Source: Cacajao melanocephalus
Lineage: Eukaryota; Chordata; Mammalia; Primates; Pitheciidae
Assembly: GCA_963573385.1 (NCBI GenBank)
Contig: CAUYLG010005263.1
Span: 1 to 64,000, forward strand
Length of the DNA: 64,000 bases
Reading direction: 5' to 3'
The position numbers were made by a program, and so were the translations under genes. Under the pieces are notes generated by a model. It searched no databases. It was not told where the DNA came from and saw only the letters and a program-made list of their open reading frames with translations. The stretch's first letter is position 1. The number at the start of each line of letters is the position of its first letter. This document shows positions 24,132 through 35,309 of the stretch, piece by piece.

Positions 24132-24451
24132 GGCTGGGTGCCATGGCTCAGGCCTGTAATCCCAGCACTTTGGGAAGCAGTATTACGGGCAAGAGCCACC
24201 ACAGGAAACGGGAAGATTGCTTGAGCCCAGGAGTTCAAGAACAGCCTGGGCAACCTAGTGAAAGCCCCTCTCTACAATAATGTTTTTCTAAATGAGTCAT
24301 TAATTGTGGCACGCACCTGTAGCCCCAGCTACTCAGAGGGTTGAGGTGGGAGGATCACTTGAGCCCAACAGGTCAAGGCTGTAGTGAGCCATGATTGTGC
24401 CACTGTACTCCAGCCTGGGCAACAGAATGAGACTCTGTCTCAAAGAAAAAA
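24132..24451 (+). mobile_element. Alu, sense, with small inverted insert
   Basis: A dimeric Alu flanked by imperfect direct repeats (AAATGGGCAAGGG and AAAGGACAAGGG). About 25 bases at 24181-24205 are foreign to the normal order and resemble the Alu start in reverse complement (ATTACGGGCAAGAGCCACCA). Confidence 0.9.
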
Positions 24452-25275
24452 AGGACAAGGGACTTGAATCCACATTTCTTCAATGAAGGTATACAAATGA
24501 CCAATAAGCATATGAAATGATAAGCTCAGTATCACTTATCATTAGAGAAATTCAAATCAAAACCATAGGTAGCACTTCACATCCATTAGGATAACTAGTT
24601 TTAAAAAAACAAAAAACAGAAAATAACAAACTTTGTCAAGGATTTGGAGAAATTAGAATCTTTGAGCATTGTTGGTAGGATTGTAAAACGGTGAACCACA
24701 ATGAATTAGTATAACGTTTCCTCAAAAATTTAAAAATACATCCACTGTAAGATATGGCAATCCCCCTTCTGAGTATATGTTCAAAAGCACTAATAGCAGG
24801 GTCTCAGAGATATTTGCACATCCATGTTCATAGCAGCATTATTCACAATAGCCAGGAGGTGGAAGCAACCCAAATGTCAATAGATAGAGAACATAGTATA
24901 TACATAAAATTGGCTTACTATTCAGTCTTAAAAAGGAAGAAATCTCGTCACATACTGCAACACAGATAAACGTTGAGGACATTATGCTAAGTGAAATAAG
25001 CCAGTAACAAAAACACAAATACTGTATGATAGCACTTATACACGATTTAAAGTTATCAAATTCATATAAACAGAAAATGTTGGTTATCGGGTGGGGGAGG
25101 GGCAAATGCAGAATTGTACAATGGGTGCAGTTTCAGTTTTGCAAGACAAGAAAGTTCTGGAGATTTTCTTCACAACAGTATGAATATACTTAACACTATT
25201 GAATGTTATGCGTTAAAATGTTTAAGATGGTAAAAATTACAGTTTTTCCATAAGTTAAAAATCTTTAAATACATA

Positions 25276-25900
25276 AACACAGTAGTCCTAAGAGGTTTTT
25301 GTTTGTTTTTTAATAAGGTTTACATTCCTTACCAGAAATATATTTTTCACAGCTTCATTATGTTTCAAACAATGTTTTTAAACAATGCCCTGTCAAAGTT
25401 GCCAGTCTCTCTATATACACCTCTGTGTAGCTCTAAGATATGGGAGTATATATCTTCCTATATAATTTAAAATGCTAACTGAAAGCAAATATTGGGGAAA
25501 ATATTTTTCTTTTCTTTTCAAATTGTTCGCTATATGTCAAAGAATAAAATCAATTCTTGGATCAGTCCAAGATAAAATATTCCAGTAATTGGCTAAAAAC
25601 AAAAAAAATTTTAATTAATAATGTGCTGATTAAAAACACTATATATAAGCAAGGTATAAATGAATTTTTTTAAATCTGAGCTTGAATACATTCGTGCTTC
25701 TGTTATCAAACTCCCCTGGCTGAGGTAAGTATAAGAATGTCGGAAGTCATAGGAGACTGGGACGACAAGATTTTCAAATTGACAGAATAAACAGAAAAGT
25801 TCCACTGGGATATGTGAAAGTTGTTCTGTAATCTTACTTATGAGGGAGTTAGCAGAAATTGTACTTAGTGTTTAACTCATATATTAATCGTTTTTAACAG
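25276..25900. other. Unique sequence upstream of candidate exon
   Basis: No repeat recognised. It ends in TTTTTAACAG at 25900, a splice acceptor, with a branch-point-like TTTAACTC about 25 bases upstream. Confidence 0.45.
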
Positions 25901-26063
25901 GACTCCTGGGGCCCTCAGACAGAGGGGATATGCTAAATGAAGCTTTTATTGGCCTGTCTTTAGCACCTCAAGTGGAAGACCCATTTCCAGATAACCTCCC
26001 TCCCTCTGGTTCATCCCACAGATGTATTGTACGGCAAAGAATACTGAATGGCTCTTCTAACAG
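25901..26063 (+). CDS. Candidate internal coding exon of an unidentified gene
   Basis: The 163-base block is bounded by an acceptor (TTTTTAACAG|G) and a donor (CAG|GTAAGA). Two frames hit stops early; the third is open throughout, giving 53 full codons with 2 bases on each side. The peptide includes GDMLNEAFIGLSLAPQ, a proline/aspartate-rich middle (EDPFPDNLPPSGSS) and a basic end (RCIVRQRILNGSSN). It has no transmembrane segment, zinc finger or repeat signature, and I do not recognise the protein. The sequence is not derived from any repeat I know, unlike most of the region. A decayed exon of a pseudogene or a chance open block remain possible. Confidence 0.55.
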
Positions 26064-26597
26064 GTAAGAAATGTTGAACTCAGGAAATCGCTCCGTAAAG
26101 TATTTAGTATTATCTGTTCAATTTTGAACTAATAGCAAAGCAAGAATACTTCAAAGTGTCAAGGAGAAAAGTGTGCATTTTCTCATGGCTCAGACTTTGC
26201 AGTAGTTTGGTTATTCAGAGCAAGCATAATGAATGGCAAAAGTGACTATAAAAATAATATTGCTGCAGTATATGTTATTCTAGGCCAAAATGAAGTTACT
26301 ATGACATATTGAATTCTGTTTGTATTCCGTTGTTTAATTCTAGGATTGTTAGATTACCTTTAATAAATATTAATTTTTTAGAATATGTAGTTTGAATTAT
26401 AATTTATATAATCATATTTCTTTAAGTTTACCATTGGTTTTTGAAATCTGATAGAAGATAGTTTAAATATCTGTCCAGTTTGCTACATGGGGTTACTAAG
26501 AAAATAAAGAAGAAATATGAAATTTAAAAACTAGACAAAAGTAATCTTATTTACAGTGATAATTATAATATTAATTATGATAATGATTCTCTCAAGC
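26064..26597. other. Unique, intron-like sequence
   Basis: AT-rich sequence after the candidate exon's donor, with no repeat or open frame of note. Confidence 0.4.
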
Positions 26598-26830
26598 AAG
26601 GGTCAGCAAGCTTTTTGTGTAAAGGGCCACACAGCAAAAATTTTAGGCTTTGCAGGCCACACAAACTCTTTTGCAACTACTCAGTCCTGCTGTTACAGTA
26701 AAAAAAAAAAGTGGCCACAGACAATATATAAATGAATGAGAGTGTCTGTGTTAGAATAAAACTTTATTTATAAAAATAGGCAGTGGGTCAGATTTGGTCC
26801 CTGGTTTATGGATAACATTCCAGCTTTTGA
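26598..26830. mobile_element. MER1-type DNA transposon
   Basis: Phrases AAGGGTCAGCAAGCTTTTTG, TTTTAGGCTTTGCAGGCCAC and AATAAAACTTTATTTATAAA. Nearly complete and non-coding. Confidence 0.9.
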
Positions 26831-27455
26831 GGACCCTATTTTCAGTAATTGTAAAAAGGCCACATAAAAAAATTGTATATATTAATTATACATACCCACC
26901 TATAATACCTTCAAGAAAAATTCCTCAAACTATACAGGTTAACAGCAAATAAAGAGCGGGAGGATTTCCAAGTATGAAATTGTTTATTTGGATGTCAGCA
27001 AATACTCTCCCCAAGAAACAAATACAAAACCAGACAAAGCCATCATTTCTGGACTCTGGAAATCAAAGGCAAACAAATTGAGAAGCATTTATTTGTGAAA
27101 AATTGCTGAACTTCTAGTCATAAAGTAAAAGTCTCTTATTTTCTTGCCTGAAGCTGCTTCCATCCTCCTGCCCATCCTGAAACTAGTTCTACCAGGGTAG
27201 GACTGGCTTTGAAAACCAACAGCTGACTTGATTTGGAGCTGAGGGTGGAAAAACTCTGCCTAGCAGCATTGTCAAATAAAAGTAGCAAACAATTGTCAGT
27301 AAAAGTGACAAACTTGATAGGAAATGAACAGAGAAAGCCAAAGTTCTGCTCGCTTGATTAGGGCAAGTGACAGAATGGCAAACCAGCCAAAAATTCAACA
27401 GAGAGATCCTGGAAATGAGAAAAACAAAGAAGGGCTAATTAAGCTCTCTACAATC
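26831..27455. other. Possible old L1/HAL1 5' fragment, unresolved
   Basis: Stretches such as AAACTCTGCCTAGCAGCATT and AAGTGACAGAATGGCAAACC feel like an old L1-group 5' region, but this is not firm. Confidence 0.3.
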
Positions 27456-27742
<287 letters not shown>

Positions 27743-28190
27743 CCACAAATTCTTGATAGGATTTTATGACCTCTCATTTTTTGGCTTTCTCTTGTCTGGT
27801 ATTTTCCTCCTTATGCTTCTTCCTTCCTTCACACCCAAATGCCAAAAGTGCCCCTCTCTTTCTGCCTTCCCCCTGAGAAGCTATTCTTTTTGAAAACTGC
27901 CTCTTCAAATTGCATGGTACTTTATAGCATCTTCCTTACAGTCCATGTTCCAGTGTACCAGAGTATCAGGAGCTAGAGAGATCATGCACTGGCATTTGGT
28001 GGGTTTTTTTTTTTTTCCATTTTTTCCATTTACAATTATTTTGAAGTTTGGACATTTTCTGTCTTTGAATCATGCTAAGAACATGATTGTCATGTAGTTT
28101 CATTTTTCCTTTTATAATGTTCTGTATTGTTTATAAAAGAAGTATTGGGAAACAGAACATAGGTGAAACAGCTACCTAGCAGTCTTACCT

Positions 28191-28829
28191 ATTTATTTTT
28201 TTATTTTTATTTTTGGGGCACGGTCTCACTCTGTCACCCAATCTGGAGTGCAGTGGTACAGTCATGGCTTACTGCAGCCTGGACCTCCCAGGCTCAGGTG
28301 ATTTTCCCACCTCAGCCTCCTGAGCAACTGCAACTACAGGCATGCGCCACCATGCCAGGCTAATTTTTTTTTTTTTTTTTTGAGACAGAGTTTCACTGTG
28401 TCCCCAGGCTGGAGTGCAGTGGTGCAATCTTAGCTCAGTGCACTCTCCAACTACCTGGTTCAAGCAATTTTCCTGCCTTAGCCTCCTGAGTAGCTGGGAT
28501 TACAGGCATGCGCCACCACACGCAGCTAAATTTTTTTGTATTTTTAGTAAACAGGGTTTCACCATGTTGGCCAGGATGGGCTCAGTCTCCTGACCTTGTG
28601 ATCCGCCTGCCTCTGCCTCCCAAAGTGCTGGGACTACTGGCAGTAGCCACCGGTGCCCAGCCTAATTTTTGTGTGGGACAACCACATGCAGCTAATTGTT
28701 TGTATTTTCTTCTAAAGATGGGGTTTTGCCATGTTGCCCAGGCTGGTCTTGAATTTCTAGGCTCAAGTGATCCACATGCCTTGGCCTCCCAAAGTGCTGG
28801 GATTATAGGCGTGAGCCACCACACCCAGC
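28191..28829 (-). mobile_element. AluJ-like, antisense, split by a younger Alu
   Basis: The two halves 28191-28363 and 28662-28829 together make one Alu. The word CTAATTTTT is repeated on both sides of the inner Alu as its target duplication. Confidence 0.9.
28364..28661 (-). mobile_element. Alu inserted in an Alu, antisense
   Basis: A complete dimer from poly-T and TGAGACAGAGTTTCACTGTG to ACCGGTGCCCAGC. It is in the same orientation as its host Alu and is less diverged. Confidence 0.92.
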
Positions 28830-29424
28830 ATAACTCACTATGCTTACTACAGGATAGATCGAGTAGGCAAAAAATAATACCTAAACAACATAATAATGTA
28901 GATATTATAAATATTCATCAAATTCTATTCCTTGATAACAGATGATAAGTTTTCTTCCTAAGAATTCATGGAATATTTACAAAAAACATATGTTAGTTGC
29001 CAAAAGACATCACTAAATTTCACTAAATATTAAAAACACTCTCCAGTCACAATGTAATACAACAAGCAATGTTTAGCAAAAACCTACATGCCCTTCCTTG
29101 TATAAATTTTAAAACATTTTATTAAACAACTTTTGGATGAAAGAAGAAATACAACATCAATGTAATTATACTTTCTTGTAATTACTTCTAAGAAGTAATT
29201 ATAATAAAACACTACACATCAGAACCTATTGGATGTATTTAAATAATAATCAGAGGAAAACTGATACCACTAAGCAGTTTTACCAGAAAAAAAATGAAAC
29301 AAGGGAACTAATTCTAACTCAAAAGCTTTAAAAAACAACAACAACAACAACAAAATACAAGAAACTAAACCAAAATAAAGTACAAGGAAAGTAGTAACAA
29401 ATATAAAATCAGAAATTAATGAGG

Positions 29425-29597
29425 CAGAGCAAGGACGGGCAAACTTTTTCCTAAATGGTTTCAGAGTATATATTTTAGGCTTATGGACCATATATTCTCT
29501 GCTGCAACTATTCAACTCTGTTGTAACACAAAAACAGTCATAGACAATACATAAATGAATGGATGTGGCTGTGGTCCAATAAAACTTTATTTACATG
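29425..29597. mobile_element. MER1-type fragment
   Basis: GCAACTATTCAACTCTGTTG and GGTCCAATAAAACTTTATTT identify it. It is cut off at about 29597, where L1 tail sequence resumes. Confidence 0.85.
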
Positions 29598-30019
29598 GAA
29601 CTGAAGGACATTATGTTAAGTGAAATAAGCCAGGCATAGAATGACAAACTTCCCATGTTCTCACTCATTTGTGAGGAGCTAAAAATTAAAACAATTGAAC
29701 TCATAGAAGTAGAAAGTATAATAATGGCTACCAGAGGTTGTGAAAGGTAATTGATGGTTGGGGGGAAGATGGTTAATGGGTACAAAAATACAGTTAGATA
29801 GAATGAGTGAGATCTAGTATTTGATAGCACAACGGGGTGATTACAGTGGACAGTAATTTATTGCATATTTAAATAAAAATAAATGAGTATAATTAGAAAT
29901 GAGTATAATTAGAATGTTTGTAACACAAGGAAATGATATATCCTTGAGGTGATGGATACCTCATTTACCCGGATATGCTTATTACACATTGTATAACTAT
30001 ATCAAAATATCTCATGTAC

Positions 30020-30291
30020 AGCCAGGCACTGTGGCTCACACCTATAATCCCAGCACTTAGGAAGGCTAAAGCAGGTGGATCACTTGAGGCCAGGAGTTCG
30101 AGACCAGCCCGGCAAATATGGCAAAACCCTGTCTCTACTAAAGATACAAAAAAATCAGCCAGGCATGGTGGCACACAACTTAGGAAGGCTGAGGCATGAA
30201 AATTACTGAAATCTGGGAGGCAGAGGTTGTAGTGAGCTGACACAGCCATTGCACTCCAGCCTGGGTTTCAAAGCCAGACCCTGTCTCAAAA
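30020..30291 (+). mobile_element. Alu, sense, with right-arm deletion
   Basis: GCCAGGCACTGTGGCTCACA to GACCCTGTCTCAAAA. Target duplication ATCTCATGTAC (30009-30019) / ATTTCATGTAC (30292-30302). Confidence 0.93.
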
Positions 30292-30349
30292 ATTTCATGT
30301 ACCTCATAAATATATGCACCTACTGTGTATCCATACAAATTAAAAATTA

Positions 30350-30611
30350 GCCCGGGGGGCAGTGGCTCACACCTATAATCCCAGCACTTTGGGAGGCCGA
30401 GGCAGGCGCATCACATGGTCAGGGGTTTGAGGTCAGCCTGGCCAGCATGGTGAAACCCCGTCTCTACTAAAAACACAAAAATTAGCCAGGTGTGGTGGCA
30501 CATGCCTATAGTCCCAGCTACTCGGGAGGCTGAGGCAGGAGAATCGCTTGAACCCAGAGGCGAAGGTTGCACTGAGCCTAGACTGCACCATTGCACTCCA
30601 GCCTGGGCAAC
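30350..30611 (+). mobile_element. Alu (AluS-like), sense, ending without its A-tail
   Basis: It runs from GCCCGGGGGGCAGTGGCTCA to AGCCTGGGCAAC. AATTAAAAATT flanks it at 30338-30348 and 30612-30622, so the 3' end stops early inside the right arm. Confidence 0.9.
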
Positions 30612-30749
30612 AATTAAAAATTTTTTAAAAAAGAAATTTCCAAAGCAAAAAACAAACCAAACAAAAAACTTAACTATCAAAAACAAGCAACTGGTCCATA
30701 ATCCATAGATTACTGACACCTCAAGTAGAAGACAAAGAAAAAAAAACTA

Positions 30750-31490
30750 TAGATATAATTAAGAAATCAAATTCAGATGTTTTTGAAACAACAAAATAGA
30801 CCAACTTGATCAAAAAAAGAGAGAGAAAACACAAAAATACAAAATAAGAAATGGCAGAGGGAGGGAGGGAGTACTTAATCATTAAAACGGGAGAGGATTT
30901 TTTTTTCCTTTTAATCTTATGACACTATTTTGCAAATTTCTATGCAAATGAATTTGAAAACCTAGAAAAAACAGATAATATACTGGATAAATACAGATTG
31001 CCAAAAGTGTCCACCACTGAATTTAGAAATCTGAAGCACACCAATTTTCATAAAAGGAATAGACAGACTTATTAAGAAATTACCCTATAAAAGAGCAAAA
31101 GGCCCAAATGACCGGGTAGAATTCTACCAAACCTTCAAAGATCTGATATTCCCGATGCTCTATAAATTATTCCAAAGCATTGAAAATAACTTTTCCACTG
31201 AAAAATGACAAGCCAATATCATTTGTGGATATCAGTGTAAAAATATTAAGTAAAATATTAGTGAACAAAATCCAGCACTTGGATTTTGAAATACAACTGA
31301 AAATACAAGGCTGTTTTTAGTGTTACAAAATCCATTAATTTCATACACCATATTAATAGATCTAAGGCTGATAAAAATCACACAGTTATTTATAGAGATG
31401 TTGAAAAAGCCTTTGACAAAATTCAGCTCCCATTCCTGATGAAAACACAACAGGAATTGCAGGATACTTACTTTACATAAGAAAAAATAC
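30750..31490 (+). mobile_element. Old L1M ORF2 (reverse transcriptase region), sense
   Basis: The coding remnant is recognisable by GATGTTGAAAAAGCCTTTGA and upstream ORF2 phrases. It is multiply frameshifted. Confidence 0.75.
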
Positions 31491-31539
31491 ATATTTTTTT
31501 ATTTCTCTTTTAAAGTTTCTCACTTTGTCTCTTACATAT

Positions 31540-31957
31540 TGTCACATATATAAAAGGATTCAAAAGTGATTGTTTTTAAACTCATTATTCCAATCTCTGC
31601 CTTTTAATTTAAAGGTTTAATCCATTTATTATTAATGTAATTACTAATAAGTCAGGATTTACATCAGTCATTTTGTTATCATTCTCTACAGTTCTTGTAG
31701 ATTTTTATTACCTCTGTTCCACACTTACTGCCTTCTCTTGTGTTAAGTAGGTATTTTAGTACCCTTGTGATTTCTTTGGAGGCTTTTTCTTTTGTGGTTC
31801 TTAATTTATATCAATTTAGTTTGTTTTAATATCAATTTAACAGTAGTATATAAAAACTTTGCTTCTGTATTGTTCCATTCCTCTTGCTCCTTTGTGTTGT
31901 TATAAATTACATCTTTATACATACACATTTGTGTGTAACAAATTTAAGACTTAAACA
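31540..31957 (-). mobile_element. Old L1M ORF2 start region, antisense
   Basis: CTGCCTTTTAATTTAAAGGT and the following AT-rich stretch read as reverse-complement L1M endonuclease-region sequence. An MST LTR follows directly. Confidence 0.6.
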
Positions 31958-32396
31958 TTATATTGGTCTGTCCTCACATTCTTATAAAGAAATACCTGAG
32001 ACTGGGTAATTTCTAAAGAAAAGAGGTTTAATTGGCTCACTGTTCTTCAGGCTGTACAGGAAGCATGATACAAGCATCTGCCTGGCTTCTGGGGAGGCCT
32101 CAGGAAACTTACAATCATGGCAGAAGGCAAACAGGGAGCCAGCACTTCATATAGTCAGAGCTGGAGGAACAGAGGGCCTTGGGGGCAGATGTCACGCACT
32201 TTTAAACAACCAGATCTTATGAGAACTCACTATCATAAGAACAGCACCAAGGGGACGGTGCTAAGCTATTCATGAGAAACCACTCCCACAATCCAGTCAC
32301 CTCCCACCAGGTCCTACCTCCAACTCTGGGGATTACAATTTGACATATTCTCATGTCAAATTTGATTGGGTGGGGACACAGATCCAAACCATGTCA
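31958..32396 (-). mobile_element. MST-type solo LTR, antisense, nearly complete
   Basis: It has the hallmarks CCTGAGACTGGGTAATTTCT, GAGGTTTAATTGGCTCACTG and GTGGGGACACAGATCCAAAC in order, ending ATGTCA at 32396. No internal region adjoins, so it is a solo LTR. Confidence 0.93.
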
Positions 32397-33373
32397 TACA
32401 GTGTATAAACAAAATGAATGATCGTAGAACTAAATTAAAAATAATTAGATTAGGTACAGCCATAAACTAGTTCTTATATTTCAAATAAGTCAACTTCTCT
32501 GTTTGCCTCAGTTCTCATTTATATTAGGTTGTTCTTTCCAAGGTCTAAAGTTATTTATCCTAGAACAAATAAGCCTTGTATTTGCAGCAAGTATATCTAC
32601 TTTGATAGTTACAGCTACAAATTAACCACAATACTGGTTGGTTTCCTGCTATTATAACAAACCAGTATTGAATTCATACATAAGAAACTCCAAATGAAAT
32701 ACTATCCTGTTAAAAGTTATTCAATTTTGACATGATTTCATTTGATTCATGTCTAAGCAGTTTAGTGGAACAAACCAAAAATACTCATCTATTCAGAATC
32801 CTGGTGTATGCCTGTAAACAATATAATGGATGAAAATTTTCAGTGTTTAAAAAACAGAGAAATTGTCAACAGAATGCCTGGCAGTAGACTTATCAGAGGA
32901 AAAAAAATTACAGCCTATAATTCATGAACATTGGCTCAAAACAAACTGTCCCTGCCAACAGAAAATCTGACAATTATTCTGTTGTCTAATTTGGCTCAGC
33001 CTAAGTTGACCTTGTTTATTCATCTCAGTCTTTTAATTCTTGTTAACTTGGCATAAGAGAAAAACATATGGCATATGTCTAGGAAGTCCATTTCTATATC
33101 TTAAACTGAAATAAATGTAGAATATACTAAGCATTTCCAGTGTGTTGAGCTCTGAAGGTAGCTTTAATGTACGTTAGATAAAACTGTAAGTTCATATTGT
33201 GCCCAGGAGGTGTTTTATGTTTGCTGCCTCCGAAACTAGAAACTCACTAGGGACATCCTTTTCTAAGCCTTGGTATGATTAAATGTGGCTAATTTTAAAG
33301 AAGATAAACAATCTTAAGCTCTTTTAAAACATAAAAATAAAAGGGTATCATCAATTTGGCAATCTAAAGATGT
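32397..33373. other. Unique sequence
   Basis: No gene or repeat recognised. It contains an 11-bp perfect hairpin at 32629-32670. Confidence 0.45.
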
Positions 33374-34228
33374 TTACAACTTTTCACTGTCTTCATTCTC
33401 ATTGGTTTCAAAGAACATTTTTATTTCTGCCTTCATTTCATGGTTTATCCAGTAGACGTTCAGGAGCCAGGTGTTCAGTTTCCATGAAGTTGTATGGTTC
33501 TGAGTTACTTTCTTAATCCTGAGTTCTAATTTGATTGTACTGTGGTCTGAGAGACTGTTTGTTATGATTTCCATTCTTTTGCATTTGCTGAGGAGTGATT
33601 TACTTCCAATTATGTGCTCAATTTTAGAGTAGGTGCGATGTGGTACTGAGTAGAATGCATATTTTGTGGATTTGGGGTGGAGAGTTCTGTAGATGTCTAT
33701 TAGGTCCGCTTGGTCCAGATCTGAGTTCAAGTCCTTGATATCCTTGTTAATTTTCTGTCTCATTGATCTAATATTGACAGTGGAATATTAAAGTCTCCCA
33801 CTATTATTGTGTGGGAATCTAAGTCTCTTTGTAGGTCATTAAGAACTTGCTTTATGTATCTGGGTGCTCCTGTATTTGGTGCATATATATTTGGGATAAT
33901 TAGCTCTTCTTGTTGCATTGATCCATTTACCATTATGTAATGCCTTTCTATTTCTCTTTTGATCTTTGTTGGTTTAAAGTCTGTTTAATCAGAGACTAGG
34001 ATTGCAACCCCTGCTTTTTTTTTCTCTCTCTCCTTTTGCTTGGTAAATCTTCCTCCATCCCTTTATTTTGAGCCTATATGTGTCTTTGCATTTGAGATGG
34101 GTTTTATGAATACAGCACACCAATGAGTCTTAACTCTTTATCTAATTTGCCGGTCTGTGTCTTTTGATTGGGGCATTTAGCCCATTTATATTTAAGGTTA
34201 ATATTGTTATGTGTGAATTTGATCCTGC
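33374..34228 (-). pseudogene. L1 ORF2 remnant (endonuclease), truncated
   Basis: The 129-residue open stretch 33763-33374 matches the C-terminal part of the L1 endonuclease and following linker ([21 protein letters not shown]). The expected ORF2 start at about 34228 reads ATA instead of ATG, and frameshifts lie between. About four fifths of ORF2 is absent. Confidence 0.88.
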
Positions 34229-35309
34229 TATTTTGATACTAGCTGGTTGTTTTGCCCATTACTTGATGCAGTTTCTTCATTGTGTTGATGGGCTTTACCA
34301 TTTGATATATTTTGGAGTGGCTGGTACTTGTTGTTTCTTTCCATGTTTAGTGCTTCCTTCAGGAGCTCTCGTATGACAGGCCTGGTAGTGATGAAATCTC
34401 TCAGCAATTGCTTGTTTGTAAAGGATTTTATTTCTTCTTTACTTATGAAGCTTAGTTTGGTTGGATATGAAATTCTGGGTTGAAAGTTCTCTTCTTTAAG
34501 GATGTTGAATATTGGCCCCCACTCTCTTCTGGCTTGTAGGTTTTCTGCCGACCTATCCACTGTGAGTCTGATGGGCTTCTCTTTGTGGGTAACCTGACCT
34601 TTCTCTCCAGCTGCCTTTAACATTATTACCTTCATTTCAACCCTGGTGAATCTGACAATTATGTTCCTTGGGGTTGCTGTTCTTGAGGCATATCTTTGTG
34701 GTGTCCTCTATGTTTTCTGAATTTGAATGTTAGCCTGCCTTGCCAGGTTAGGAAAGTTCTCCTAGGTAATATCCTCAAGAGTGTTCTCCAACTTGGTTTC
34801 ATTCTCTCCATCACATTCATGTACACTGATCAAATGTAGATTACTTATTTTCACATAATCCCATACTTCTTGGAGGCTTTGTTCATTTATTTTCACTTTT
34901 TTTCCTCTAGTCTAGCCTTCTCATTTTATTTCATTGGGTTGATCTTCAATCTCTGATATCCTTCCTTCTGCTTGATGGATTTGGCTGTGTTTCCTTCACA
35001 AAGTGTTTGTGCTATATTTTTCAACTTCATTAAGTTGTTTATGTTCTTCTCTAAGCTGGTTATTCTAGTTACCACTTCATCTAAGCATTTTTCAAGGCTT
35101 TTAGTTTCTTTGCATTGAGTTAGAACATGTTCCTTTAGCTCGGAGAAGTTTGTTATTACCCACCTTCTGAAGCCTGCTTCTGGCAGTTCATCAAACTCAT
35201 TCTCCATCCTGTTTTGTTCCCTTGCTGGTGAGGAGTTGTGATCCCTTGGAGGAGGAGAGGCATTCTGGTCTTTGATGATTTCATCCTTTTTGCACCGGTT
35301 TATTCCCAA
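34228..35309 (-). pseudogene. L1 ORF1, frameshifted, with altered C-terminus
   Basis: The N-terminal part is open from 35309 (MGINRCKKDE) to 34926, with coiled-coil-type sequence (TSLEKNINNLMKLKNI). The C-terminal half is open from 34635 to 34228 in another frame. Compared with the first L1, one base is lost near the end, so the normal stop is missed. About 20 extra residues are read into the ORF1-ORF2 spacer. Confidence 0.9.

Larger units (their letters stand above)
20670..25275 (+). mobile_element. L1M/L1MA-like element, sense, ORF2 and 3'UTR, interrupted
   Basis: It starts in ORF2 (CCACCAACTGCAAGAAACAC) and runs through the reverse transcriptase region to a 3'UTR with AAGTTCTGGAGATTTTCTTC. 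An MST-type LTR (20997-21830) and an Alu (24132-24451) split it. The largest residual open frames are under 100 codons, so ORF2 is dead. Confidence 0.88.
28850..30348 (+). mobile_element. Degraded L1 (ORF2 piece and 3'UTR), sense
   Basis: A weak ORF2-like section occupies about 29040-29425. The clearer tail runs 29600-30018 and 30303-30348 (AAGGACATTATGTTAAGTGA, TGTTCTCACTCATTTGTGAG, CTACTGTGTATCCATACAAA). A MER1 fragment and an Alu interrupt it. The upstream boundary is uncertain. Confidence 0.65.
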
